A stretch of 64,000 bases of DNA from Dongia_B sp035539215 (GTDB lineage: Bacteria; Pseudomonadota; Alphaproteobacteria; Dongiales; Dongiaceae): positions 1 through 64,000 of the forward strand of contig DATLIX010000165.1 in assembly GCA_035539215.1 (NCBI GenBank), read 5' to 3'. The notes under the pieces are model-generated. The model was not told the DNA's origin and did no database searches. It worked only from the letters and a program-made list of their open reading frames with translations. Positions 51,695-59,500 of this stretch are shown piece by piece; the first letter of the stretch is position 1, and every line of letters begins with the position of its first letter. The translations under genes and the position numbers were made by a program.

Positions 51695-52795
51695 ATGAAT
51701 ACAGCCTGGCTACAAACCCTGATGGCTGGCCCAAGCCAGGTGACGGGCAAATCCATCGCCAATACGACGCCTGCTAATACGACGGCCACCGCCACGACCG
51801 CCCGCAACACCGGCAATACCATCACCGCCGCCAATTATGGCATTCAGCCGCAAGTCGTCGCCTGCATCCAGAACGCCAGTGCCTCGACCGGCATGGATTT
51901 TTCCTATCTGATGGCCCAGGCGGCTCGCGAGAGCAGTTTCGATCCCAATGCCAAGGCGACGACCAGCAGCGCGCATGGCCTTTACCAATTCGTAGAACAG
52001 ACCTGGCTGTCGGTCTTCAAGGATCACGGCGCCGAATACGGCTATGGCGATCTTGCGTCGAAGATCACCACGGATTCGGATGGCCGCATGGTGGTCAGCG
52101 ATCCCAGCCTGAAGAAGCAAATTCTGGCCTTGCGCAAGGATCCGCAGCTGTCGGCGGAAATGGCGGCCGAGCATGCGTCGGATAACCAGGCCATCATGCA
52201 GAAGAAGCTGGGCCGCCAGGTAACCGGAACGGATCTCTATCTGGCGCATTTCCTCGGTGTTCAGGGCGCCACCAAATTTCTGCGGAATATGAAGAGCGAT
52301 CCGACGGCCTCCGCCGCCGATCTGTTTCCGGCGGCGGCCGATGCCAATAATCGCGTCTTCTATAAGGATGACGGCTCGGCCAAGTCGCTGGCCGAGGTCT
52401 ATCAGACCTTCGGCAAGAAGATCAGCGCCGATATGGCGGCGTTCCGGAAGTTCCAGTCTACCGATAGCACGGGCGCCGTGCAGCAGGCGCAGAATGCCGG
52501 CGCTGCCACCGCCACCTGGTCGCGCAGCGCCACCGTGGTGGGCGACAAGCTCATTTCCGGCACATCGAGCCCGCAGATGGCGCAGTTCTTTCAACGCGAC
52601 AAGACCTCGACTGCGAATGGCATCAGCGGCAACCGTGCCGTCTTCGGACAGACCAATCCGGGCGGCGTTCTCTCGCCGATCATGCTGATGACGCTCGCCG
52701 GCCTGCCGACAGCCGGTCAGACCGGCGACGAGCGGTCGAACGGCGGCGCACGTCCTTTCTGGGACCAGATGGGTCTCGGGACCTTCATCGGCTGA
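51695..52795 (+). CDS. Lytic transglycosylase-like protein (SLT domain)
   Basis: A 366-residue protein. After a Thr/Asn/Ala-rich N-terminus (residues 1-45) comes a transglycosylase core: FSYLMAQAARESSFDPNAKATTSSAHGLYQFVEQTW carries the catalytic Glu in AARESSF and the GLYQF motif, and TDLYLAHFLGVQGATKFL is a later goose-lysozyme-like block. There is no obvious signal peptide or membrane helix, so export may be via a flagellar or type I/III route. AGGGGGGACC lies about 4 bases before the ATG. It may act on peptidoglycan; a sigma-54 motif is upstream. Confidence 0.85.
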   Translation: MNTAWLQTLMAGPSQVTGKSIANTTPANTTATATTARNTGNTITAANYGIQPQVVACIQNASASTGMDFSYLMAQAARESSFDPNAKATTSSAHGLYQFVEQTWLSVFKDHGAEYGYGDLASKITTDSDGRMVVSDPSLKKQILALRKDPQLSAEMAAEHASDNQAIMQKKLGRQVTGTDLYLAHFLGVQGATKFLRNMKSDPTASAADLFPAAADANNRVFYKDDGSAKSLAEVYQTFGKKISADMAAFRKFQSTDSTGAVQQAQNAGAATATWSRSATVVGDKLISGTSSPQMAQFFQRDKTSTANGISGNRAVFGQTNPGGVLSPIMLMTLAGLPTAGQTGDERSNGGARPFWDQMGLGTFIG

Positions 52796-52858
52796 CGGCA
52801 TCGGATCCATGAAGCGTGATGGCGGCATCGCCATCTGCCACGATCCTTCGCTTCTTTT

Positions 52859-53320
52859 CTATGAGAGCGGGCGCGGCAGCACGACGTCGATCAGCATATT
52901 GACGCTGCTATCGTCGTCCGAAAGCGGCAGCAGCAACCCTTCGGTCCGATAGCGGCGATCATCCCATACCTCATCGTCGGCGTAAAAATGCGGCGCCTTG
53001 GTGAGGTAGATTTGACGATAGGCATCCTCCATGATCGTCCGATATTCCGATTGCGGAATCTCGTCGACATACCGGCCGGTCATTTCGATGCCGCTGATCT
53101 CCACGCAGTTCGAACCGTCGACACGAAAACGGAAGCGCAGGGGATCAACCGCTTCAATTTCCACCAGGCATAGATAGCCAAGGCAATAGCTGAGATCGAG
53201 CGGGTCGATGTCGCCGCGGCTCGGCATGCGGCGGCTGCCGCGCTTCTCGTCCCAATAGCGGTAAAGCTGGCGCAGCCTTTCGTCACCCAGCTCACTGATC
53301 GACCTCAACAGATTTGCCAT
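52859..53320 (-). CDS. PAS domain protein
   Basis: A 153-residue protein of the alphaproteobacterial PAS_5 type: LRQLYRYWDEKRGSRRMPSRGDIDPLDLSYCLGYLCLVEIE, then RFRFRVDGSN at the ligand-binding fold. The family is a stand-alone sensor-like domain with unknown ligand. The ATG at 53320 is chosen because AAGGA lies 7 bases upstream; an open frame 56 codons longer is unlikely. It stands alone between the SLT gene and the BON gene. Confidence 0.83.
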   Translation of the reverse strand: MANLLRSISELGDERLRQLYRYWDEKRGSRRMPSRGDIDPLDLSYCLGYLCLVEIEAVDPLRFRFRVDGSNCVEISGIEMTGRYVDEIPQSEYRTIMEDAYRQIYLTKAPHFYADDEVWDDRRYRTEGLLLPLSDDDSSVNMLIDVVLPRPLS

Positions 53321-53647
53321 TGGCCGTCCTTGCAATACGCGCAGCCGAGGGGGTCGATTGTATTTGGCAGAACGCCCCATTCGGACCGAAGCCGAATATC
53401 TCCCCTTCAGGATATCCCATGTCCGTCCTTGCCCAAAGCGCGCCGCTGGGACGGGTTGTCGATGCCGGTGAATGGTCGCCGGCCGCAAGGGATGCCGCGG
53501 GGCCTATCGCGCCACCTGATTTCACCGCTGGATTTTCACCTTTGAGTGAATGGTCGGGAAATGCGGTCCACCGGTCGGAACACCGCCGATGACAGGCCGT
53601 TTCCCTTCATGATTGCTGAATCACCAATGGATACTGAGGAGAGACGA
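53321..53647. other. Gene-free stretch with EcfG-type promoter before the BON gene
   Basis: About 327 bases. An open plus-strand frame of up to 92 codons spans it, but it has no ribosome site and no family resemblance, so it is not called as a gene. The only strong signal is the stress promoter motif at 53577. Confidence 0.6.
53577..53601 (+). promoter_or_regulatory. EcfG (general stress response) promoter motif
   Basis: GGAAC at 53577-53581 and CGTT at 53598-53601 are separated by 16 bases. That equals the consensus (GGAAC-N16/17-CGTT) recognised by EcfG/RpoE-type sigma factors in alphaproteobacteria. It lies 47 bases upstream of the BON lipoprotein start. No other match is noted in the intergenic regions checked by eye. 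Confidence 0.72.
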
Positions 53648-54022
53648 ATGGAAAGCATGCTCTATGCTGAAACCTTGCGAACAGGCGCCCAGCGCCGCCG
53701 ACATTCGTGGGCGGCGATGTGCCTGGTCGCGGTCATGTCGGCGGGCGCAATGGGCGCCGTTGCCGGCTGTTCCGTCACCAGCGGGCAGGAGACCACCGGC
53801 CAGTATGTCGATGACGCCACGATCACCACGAAGGTCAAATCGGCGCTGGCATCCGATGGCGGCGTGACGCTGGCCAATCAGGTGGGTGTTGAAACCGGCC
53901 AAGGGGTCGTTCAGCTGAGCGGCTTCGTGCCGAGCGCAGCGGATAAGGAGCGGGCGGCGGACATTGCCCGGTCGGTCAAGGGCGTGAAAAGCGTCACCAA
54001 CGATCTCGTCATCCAGCCGTAA
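53648..54022 (+). CDS. BON domain lipoprotein
   Basis: A 124-residue exported protein. A hydrophobic segment ends in the lipobox VAGC near residue 44, followed by a BON domain (YVDDATITTKVKSALASDGGV ... VVQLSGFVPSAADKERAADIARSVKGVKSVTNDLVI). BON domains bind phospholipid or help the outer membrane withstand osmotic stress (OsmY family). GAGGAGAG lies just before the ATG at 53648. It ends in a strong terminator and begins after an EcfG motif, so it is probably a stress gene. Confidence 0.88.
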   Translation: MESMLYAETLRTGAQRRRHSWAAMCLVAVMSAGAMGAVAGCSVTSGQETTGQYVDDATITTKVKSALASDGGVTLANQVGVETGQGVVQLSGFVPSAADKERAADIARSVKGVKSVTNDLVIQP

Positions 54023-54046
54023 ACCACGCGCCTGCCGATGTTGCGG

Positions 54047-54083
54047 AACGGGCCGGTCCTTTCAGGATCGGCCCGTTTCGTTA
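54047..54083 (+). terminator. Terminator after the BON gene
   Basis: A 14-bp stem with one G-T wobble (AACGGGCCGGTCCT / AGGATCGGCCCGTT), a TTC loop and a TTTCGTT tail. It lies 24 bases after the BON stop. Confidence 0.88.
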
Positions 54084-54105
54084 GAGCCGGACCGATCCGG
54101 CTCTA
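54082..54105. repeat. Short palindromic copy of the dispersed repeat
   Basis: TAGAGCCGGA-CCGA-TCCGGCTCTA is a perfect 10-bp inverted repeat. It joins the two ends of the larger repeats (TAGAGC and GATCCGGCTCTA) with no interior. Its right end (CTA, 54103-54105) is the stop codon of the GNAT gene. Confidence 0.75.
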
Positions 54106-54609
54106 CCTGTTCCACCAATCTGCTTCTGGCGCGGTATCGTCGGTGTCGTCCAACCATTTATGCATCAGCATCATGGCGATGCCGGAAGGCTCGACCGGTC
54201 GCAGCATCTCGAAGCCGCAGCGGCGATAAAAGCCGATCGCTGTCAAAGACGCGGCGACGGTGAGCGAACGGATGTCGGCGCCGCACGCCAGGCCCTCGAC
54301 GGCTGTTATCAATTGCCGCCCGATCCCATGACGTTGATGCACCGGCGCAACGAAAAGGCTGCGTACCGTACCGCTGGCATAGCCGATTGTGCCGACGATC
54401 TCGGCATCTGCTTCCGCAACGAACATTTCGCGGGCGCGAATCATTTGCCCGACCCGCGGTGCGCTGTAAGTCGCCGCCATCCAATCGATAACCGATGTTG
54501 TGTAATCGGAAGCGTTGGTGTGCCGCAAAGCCTCGGAGATCAACCGGCTGATTGCCTCGGCATCGGAGGGCAGGGCGGCCCGCAGCTTGGCTTGAGCTTG
54601 AACAGTCAT
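54103..54609 (-). CDS. GNAT family N-acetyltransferase
   Basis: A 168-residue acetyltransferase with VRSLFVAPVHQRHGIGRQLITAVE, the acetyl-CoA-binding Q/RxxGxG/A motif, and later AIGFYRRCGFEML. Substrate is unknown. The ATG at 54609 is chosen; a GTG three codons earlier lies too near a GAGGA to be served by it. The stop codon coincides with the repeat's end. Confidence 0.87.
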   Translation of the reverse strand: MTVQAQAKLRAALPSDAEAISRLISEALRHTNASDYTTSVIDWMAATYSAPRVGQMIRAREMFVAEADAEIVGTIGYASGTVRSLFVAPVHQRHGIGRQLITAVEGLACGADIRSLTVAASLTAIGFYRRCGFEMLRPVEPSGIAMMLMHKWLDDTDDTAPEADWWNR

Positions 54610-54829
54610 GATCGGCACGTCCTCGTCACCCGATCAGCATGACATGGCCGGGGCTTGACGACAACGGCGTCGGTCGATAAGGATGTCCCCCGCATCAAGA
54701 GTTGGGTCGACGCCCAACACCAACCTGCGACCCGCGCAAGGTGGTGCCTCGAACGAGGGATGTGGCCGGTCCGGCAACGAACGGGAATCAGCCGCTGCGT
54801 CTACCCTCCTGATCGTTGGGAGGTTTTTT

Positions 54830-55162
54830 ATGTCCACTTGTCATGAGGCCGACGTGAATTCGGCGCTTCCGGAGTCCTGTGCCTACGGCCTTGCCCGGGT
54901 CATCGGTCCGCAGGACGAGGCAGTGTTCCTGACCAGCGGCAATTTCGCGGACCGGTTGGGGCGTCGGCAGAATTGCGCCTTCTATGCCGTCATCCATCGC
55001 CGCTTCGGCACCTGGACCCATGTCTATCGCGTCGTGCCGGCCGACCGGCTGCACGGGTTCGTGGTCTATCTCGAACGGGCCTTTGCCGGCGAGGCGATTG
55101 CCATCGCCCGCGATTGGCTGCGTCTGGCAGTGGCGACGGATGCGAGAGCGCGATCATTTTAG
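54830..55162 (+). CDS. Hypothetical protein, about 110 residues
   Basis: A 110-residue cytosolic protein with GLARVIGPQDEAVFLTSGNFADRLGRRQNCAFYAVIHRRFGTWTHVYRVVPADRLHGFVVYLE. GGGAGG lies 7 bases before the ATG at 54830. I do not recognise the family. The last codons (ATT TTA G) run into the repeat at 55144, so the original C-terminus may have been replaced. Confidence 0.55.
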   Translation: MSTCHEADVNSALPESCAYGLARVIGPQDEAVFLTSGNFADRLGRRQNCAFYAVIHRRFGTWTHVYRVVPADRLHGFVVYLERAFAGEAIAIARDWLRLAVATDARARSF

Positions 55163-55280
55163 ATGGAAGCCGGCAAGCTTCCACTTAAAACGTGAATCGC
55201 CCTCTATCTTATTGAAGAGAGGCGGATTCACGCTTCACACAGCACCGCGAAGCGATTCCGTGTGAAGCGATCCCACTCTA
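55144..55280. repeat. Full-length dispersed structured repeat, copy C
   Basis: About 137 bases that align end to end with 26085-26220. Hairpin 1 is GGAAGC.../GCTTCC, hairpin 2 GTGAATCGCCCTCTAT... /AGAGGCGGATTCAC, and hairpin 3 GCTTCACAC.../GTGTGAAGC. The last is unrelated in sequence to hairpin 3 of copy A but paired in the same place. Its left part supplies the stop of the 54830 gene and its right end CTA the stop of znuB. Confidence 0.82.
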
Positions 55281-56087
55281 AGCGGGGAGGCGGCCGAACC
55301 GGAGCCGGCGGCTGACGGCGAGGCTGAGGAAATAGCCGGCGGCACTCAAGGCGGTGATCCAGAAACTGGCCGGCCAATCGCTTTCATAAGCGAGGGCGAT
55401 GCCGCCCCAGGCCTCGATCAGGGCGAGAAGAGCGGAGAGCGCGACGCCGCGGCTGAGCCGCGAGGTCAGCTGCTGCGCGGTTGCCGCCGGACCGACCATG
55501 AGGGCGAAGACCAGCAGGACACCGACGACCTGGGCGCAGGCCGCCGTGGTCAGCGCGACGATGCCGAGAAACAGCATCGAAACAAGCCGGGGATTGACGC
55601 CCTTGGCCTCGGCCAGTTCAGGCTGCAGGCTGCTGAAAAGCAGCGGCCGGGCCACTACCGCCAGGGCCAGCAGGCAGACCGCAGCCAGGACCGCGAGAAC
55701 GGCAAGGGTCGAGAGATCGACGCCGAAGACATTGCCGAACAGCAAGGCGGTGGCCTGGGTCGCATAGGCAGTGAAGAAGTGCAGGAACAGCAGGCCGATG
55801 CCGAGCGACAGCGACAGGACGACGCCGATCGCTACGTCACGGCCATTCAGCCGGTCACCCAGCACCCCCATGCCAAGGCCGGCCAGCAAGGTGAAGGCAA
55901 TCAGTCCCGCCAGGGGCGAGGTGCCGAGAAGGACAGCGCCGGTCGCACCCGCAAAGCCGACATGTGAAAGCGCGTGGCCGGCAAATGTCTGGCCGCGCAA
56001 CACCAGGAAATACCCGACGATGCCCGCGAGCAGGCCAACGATGCCGGCGGCGCCGAAAGCGTGGCGCATGAAATCATAGTCGAACAT
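55278..56087 (-). CDS. znuB: Zinc ABC transporter permease ZnuB
   Basis: A 269-residue inner-membrane permease of the ABC-3 family with about seven or eight transmembrane segments, including GQTFAGHALSHVGFAGATGAVLLG near the N-terminus and VVGVLLVFALMVGPAATAQQLTSR near the C-terminus. It forms the channel for zinc uptake. It lies 18 bp after znuC and shares its control. Manganese specificity is possible for the family. Confidence 0.9.
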   Translation of the reverse strand: MFDYDFMRHAFGAAGIVGLLAGIVGYFLVLRGQTFAGHALSHVGFAGATGAVLLGTSPLAGLIAFTLLAGLGMGVLGDRLNGRDVAIGVVLSLSLGIGLLFLHFFTAYATQATALLFGNVFGVDLSTLAVLAVLAAVCLLALAVVARPLLFSSLQPELAEAKGVNPRLVSMLFLGIVALTTAACAQVVGVLLVFALMVGPAATAQQLTSRLSRGVALSALLALIEAWGGIALAYESDWPASFWITALSAAGYFLSLAVSRRLRFGRLPA

Positions 56088-56105
56088 GGCGGTCTTTCAT
56101 GTGCA

Positions 56106-57014
56106 TCAGCCGTGTCCGGCGCCCCGTCGATCGGCCTGCGGACGGTTTTGGTCATGGCCGTGGTCGTCATGGCCATGATCATGATCGTGGTCATCTTCAT
56201 GCTGATGTGCATGATGCTCGAGATCCAGCGGCCCGGACATCACGAAGATCCGTCCGCGCAGTCGTATGACATCGATTTCGGCGCCATAGAGGCGGGAGAG
56301 CACCGGGCCGGTAATGACCTCGTCTACCTGACCGAGGGCTGCCTGCCCGCGACCGAGATAAAGCACGCGATCGATGGCGGGCAGCAGCGGATTGAGTTCA
56401 TGCGCGCTGAAGAGGACGGCAATGCCAAGGCGCTGCTGCACCTCGCGCACCAGATCGACGACCGCACTTTGATGATTCGGGTCCAGGCTGATCAGCGGTT
56501 CGTCGAGCAGGAGCAGCTTCGGCTCCCCGAGCAGCGCCTGGGCCAGCAGCAGCCGCTGCCGCTCGCCGCCCGATAGGCTGTTGATGGGACGGTCCGCCAG
56601 CGCTTCCGCACGCACCAGAGCAATTGCTTCGGCAACCATCTGGCGGCGCCTGCGATCCGGCAGGGGCAGGCCCCAGCGATGGCCGTCGCTGGCTGCCGCC
56701 ACGAAGTCCCAGCCGCACAGATTGATCTGTCCGGCCTGGCTGCGAAACTGCGGCATATAGCCGATGGCGGGATTGCCGCGCCGGGCGGTTTCGCCGAGCA
56801 CGCGCAAGCTGCCGCCGGTGGCCGGAATCAATCCCAGCAAGGCGCGCATCAAGGTGGTCTTGCCAGCGCCGTTGGGGCCGAGGACGCCGATGAATTCGCC
56901 GGCGCCAATACTGAGACTGATATCTTTCAGGATGGTACGACCGCCCATGGCAAGCGTCACGTGATCGAGGTCGATTGCGGCATCCGGTTGTTGCGGCGAA
57001 ATTTGCCCCCTCAT
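56106..57014 (-). CDS. znuC: Zinc ABC transporter ATP-binding protein ZnuC with His-rich tail
   Basis: A 302-residue ABC ATPase. Walker A is GPNGAGKTT, the signature LSGGERQRLLLAQ, and Walker B LLLLDEPLISLDP. Beyond the ATPase core the C-terminus has a His/Asp-rich stretch (about residues 265-290, HHAHQHEDDHDHDHGHDDHGHD) that is likely to bind zinc and is not part of the normal ABC fold. It starts 43 bp after the znuA stop. Confidence 0.92.
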   Translation of the reverse strand: MRGQISPQQPDAAIDLDHVTLAMGGRTILKDISLSIGAGEFIGVLGPNGAGKTTLMRALLGLIPATGGSLRVLGETARRGNPAIGYMPQFRSQAGQINLCGWDFVAAASDGHRWGLPLPDRRRRQMVAEAIALVRAEALADRPINSLSGGERQRLLLAQALLGEPKLLLLDEPLISLDPNHQSAVVDLVREVQQRLGIAVLFSAHELNPLLPAIDRVLYLGRGQAALGQVDEVITGPVLSRLYGAEIDVIRLRGRIFVMSGPLDLEHHAHQHEDDHDHDHGHDDHGHDQNRPQADRRGAGHG

Positions 57015-57057
57015 GATCGCGATGCGGACCTCGCAGACATGTGCCGTGCCGGCGTCA

Positions 57058-57942
57058 TCACGGTTGCTTCGTCGCGGTCAGGGCCTGGTCGAGGTCGGTC
57101 AATTGCTGCAGCATCCATTCCTGATAGGTGTGATCCGCCGGCTCGGTTTCACTGACGCCGACGACCGGAACCTTCGCCTTCTTGGCGATGTCGAGCAGGC
57201 GTTGCGACAGGTCATCGCTGGTCTGCCGGTTGAAGATGAGCACATGGACGCGACGCTGCGCCAGATCATCCTGGAAGGCGCCGATATCGACAGCACTGGG
57301 TTCGGTGTCATTCATCACGGCGAGCTGGAACCTGTCGTTGCGCATAGCCAGGCCTATATCGGCAGCCATATAGCCGAAAACCGGTTCGGTCGCCGTGACC
57401 GGCGTTCCGGCATAAGCCTTACGCATCGCCGCTATCTTTGTCGACAGGGGTTGGAGGCTGCCGAGGAAATTAGCCAGGCGACTTTGGTAATCGGCGGCAT
57501 GGGCGGCGTCAAGCCGGGCGAGCGCGGCGGCGATCGCTTTGGCGGCCTGGGCCACGTTGTCGAGCTTATACCAAAGATGCGGATTGTCGCCGGACTTCGC
57601 CTGCACCAGATCAGCCACCACCACGACCATGCGGTCGGCCGCGGGGGTCGCCTTCAGCAGCTTTTCCATCCATGGGTCGTAATCGGCGCCGTTCAGAATG
57701 ACGAGCTTTGCCGTCGCCAGGGCACGGCCGGTCGACGGACTGGCTTCGAATAGGTGCGGATCCTGGTCGGGGTTGCTGAGAATGCTGGTCACCTGAACAG
57801 CCGGCCCGCCGAGCTGTCGCACGATGTCGCCGTAAAAGTTCTCTGCCGCGACGACGGGCAGTCCGTCCGCCATGGCTGCTTGCAGGGGAAAGAGGGCGAA
57901 AAGCAAAGCGATGAGGGGAAATAGCAGACGGCGCAATGACAT
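57058..57942 (-). CDS. znuA: Zinc ABC transporter substrate-binding protein ZnuA-like
   Basis: A 294-residue periplasmic binding protein of cluster A-I. The signal peptide ends after AMA. Metal ligand candidates are His in DQDPHLFEA and in DNPHLWYKL, with an Asp/Glu in SETEPADHTYQ. The position of the usual third His is Glu in TEPVFGYMA, and the long His-rich loop of ZnuA is absent. Zinc is the likely substrate because of the Zur-type box upstream, but the ligand set would also allow manganese. The operon is znuA-znuC-znuB. Confidence 0.87.
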   Translation of the reverse strand: MSLRRLLFPLIALLFALFPLQAAMADGLPVVAAENFYGDIVRQLGGPAVQVTSILSNPDQDPHLFEASPSTGRALATAKLVILNGADYDPWMEKLLKATPAADRMVVVVADLVQAKSGDNPHLWYKLDNVAQAAKAIAAALARLDAAHAADYQSRLANFLGSLQPLSTKIAAMRKAYAGTPVTATEPVFGYMAADIGLAMRNDRFQLAVMNDTEPSAVDIGAFQDDLAQRRVHVLIFNRQTSDDLSQRLLDIAKKAKVPVVGVSETEPADHTYQEWMLQQLTDLDQALTATKQP

Positions 57943-57974
57943 GGATTACCTGCTCGGGAAGGTTGGAAGAAAAG

Positions 57975-57989
57975 TGTTATATTATAACA
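57975..57989 (-). promoter_or_regulatory. Zur-type operator upstream of znuA
   Basis: TGTTATATTATAACA is a perfect 15-bp palindrome extended by flanking bases (GTGTTATATTATAACAT). It closely follows the Zur consensus GAAATGTTATANTATAACATTTC of enterobacteria. It lies 33-47 bases upstream of the znuA ATG and about 175 bases before the divergent gene at 58165. The zur gene itself is not in the window. Confidence 0.85.
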
Positions 57990-58164
57990 TAATGATTTGT
58001 CCAGCCGGAATTCGCTGACTGGTCGCCAAAGGCGCGATTATTTGCGCGACGGCGCTCCTTGGCCGCATTGTCCGCCCTGCCGGCAGACGATAGACTCTCA
58101 GCCGCATGGTCGGACTCCAGACCATGTTTGCATCGTCAGAGTGCGGAGGAGGTAGAAGTAGCGG

Positions 58165-59034
58165 ATGAGCCTTGAAGGCGATCGCATATCCGCGGCTGAT
58201 GGACTGCGCCGACACAATTCGCCTTCCTTCCGCGTCGGTTCTCCGGCCCATAAACAGGCCTTCTGCCGCATGCTCCTCGACACCCATGATCCGTACCGGC
58301 CGGCGGTCATTGCCTGGCCGCAACTGGATGCGGCGGCTTACGCCCGCCTGTCCGGCCTGCCGATCTGGAATATCGCCGTGCAGGTGGAAGGCCGTGCCGC
58401 GCAGGCCGTGCGGAGCTATGCCGTGTCGATCAGGGACCCCTTGCTGCGTGACGCCGTCGCCCTGGATGGCGAGGAAGAGGCGCGGCATAGGGAGGTCCTC
58501 AGCAAGATGGTCGGGTTTTATGGGATCAAGCTCGACCCTGAACCGGACTATCCCGTCCCAGGTGATCCGGAATGGGCGTGGCTGTGCACCGGCTACGCCG
58601 AATGTGTCGACAGCTTCTTTGCCTTTGGCTTGTTCGCGTTCGCCCGGCAATCGGGCTTCTTCCCGCCGGAACTGATCGAGACCTTCGAGCCGGTCATTCA
58701 GGAAGAATGCCGCCACATCCTGTTCTTTGTGAACTGGCTTGCCTGGCATCGCCGCCAGCTCAATCCGGTGGCCCGGATTCGCTTCAATTTTCGCTGCCTG
58801 CTCGTCTACCTGAAACACATCCGTGGCCGGATCGACACGGCAAGGCAGGTTGAGGGCAATAAGAACTTTACCGCCACGGCGAGCAAAGCCGTCAGCAACG
58901 ATTTCAAAATCCGCGAGTTGCTTCAGGTATGTCTCGCGGAAAACGATCGTCGCATGGCCCGTTACGACCGCCGGTTGATCCGCCCGCGTTTCATTCCGAT
59001 CCTGGTGAAACTGGCCTTGGTCTTTATTCGCTAA
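58165..59034 (+). CDS. Ferritin-like diiron candidate protein of unknown function
   Basis: A 289-residue helical, soluble protein. GEEEARHREVL near residue 102 and EECRHILFFVNW near residue 182 are two Glu-(x)2-His type motifs spaced as in diiron four-helix bundles. Other helices such as GYAECVDSFFAFGLFAFARQ provide possible further carboxylate ligands. I do not recognise a named family. It diverges from znuABC, so the Zur box could also act on it. AGGAGG lies about 15 bases before the ATG. Confidence 0.68.
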   Translation: MSLEGDRISAADGLRRHNSPSFRVGSPAHKQAFCRMLLDTHDPYRPAVIAWPQLDAAAYARLSGLPIWNIAVQVEGRAAQAVRSYAVSIRDPLLRDAVALDGEEEARHREVLSKMVGFYGIKLDPEPDYPVPGDPEWAWLCTGYAECVDSFFAFGLFAFARQSGFFPPELIETFEPVIQEECRHILFFVNWLAWHRRQLNPVARIRFNFRCLLVYLKHIRGRIDTARQVEGNKNFTATASKAVSNDFKIRELLQVCLAENDRRMARYDRRLIRPRFIPILVKLALVFIR

Positions 59035-59060
59035 CCCCGCCGTCTAAAAGGAAGAAATCG

Positions 59061-59366
59061 ATGTTGAAGAACACCATCTGCCTGGCCCTGGCGCTGGCCT
59101 TGTCGAGCGGCAGTCAAATTTTCCTCGCTGTCCCGTCACAGGCCACCGCGACGATCCTGCTTGCCGATTGCGAAGCCGGGGTGAAGATCGACGGCACGAG
59201 CCTGGAGCAGACCAAGAAACGGATCGAGGCGGCGGGCTACACCCAGGTCAAGGATCTGAAGAAGGGCTGTGACAATGTCTGGCACGGAACGGCCGTCAAC
59301 AAGGACGGCGTCGGCGGCAATGTCATGGTGACGCCGCAAGGCGAGGTGATGCCGGAAGGCAATTAA
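59061..59366 (+). CDS. Small exported protein, PepSY-like
   Basis: A 101-residue exported protein. A signal peptide (LALALALSSGSQIFLAVPSQA) precedes a short domain with the pattern of PepSY_2: IEAAGYTQVKDLKKG, VWHGTAVNKDGVGGNVMVTPQGEV. Two cysteines (DC, GC) may form a disulfide. AAAAGGAAG lies about 7 bases before the ATG. It follows the diiron-like gene by 26 bp, so the pair are probably co-transcribed. Confidence 0.72.
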   Translation: MLKNTICLALALALSSGSQIFLAVPSQATATILLADCEAGVKIDGTSLEQTKKRIEAAGYTQVKDLKKGCDNVWHGTAVNKDGVGGNVMVTPQGEVMPEGN

Positions 59367-59500
59367 GTCGCAGCAGCAAATCCGGGATTGCTATTTCATA
59401 GAGGCCGGCGCCATATTTCCGCCAGCTTTAGGTGGTTTGGTGACGGGCGGCGCAGGTCCGCTTCAACGGACCACGCTGCAACGAATGGGCCGATCACCGG

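Noticed and set aside
53419..53592. Short plus-strand frame before the BON gene
   Set aside because: No ribosome site, low-complexity composition and it runs over the promoter motif.
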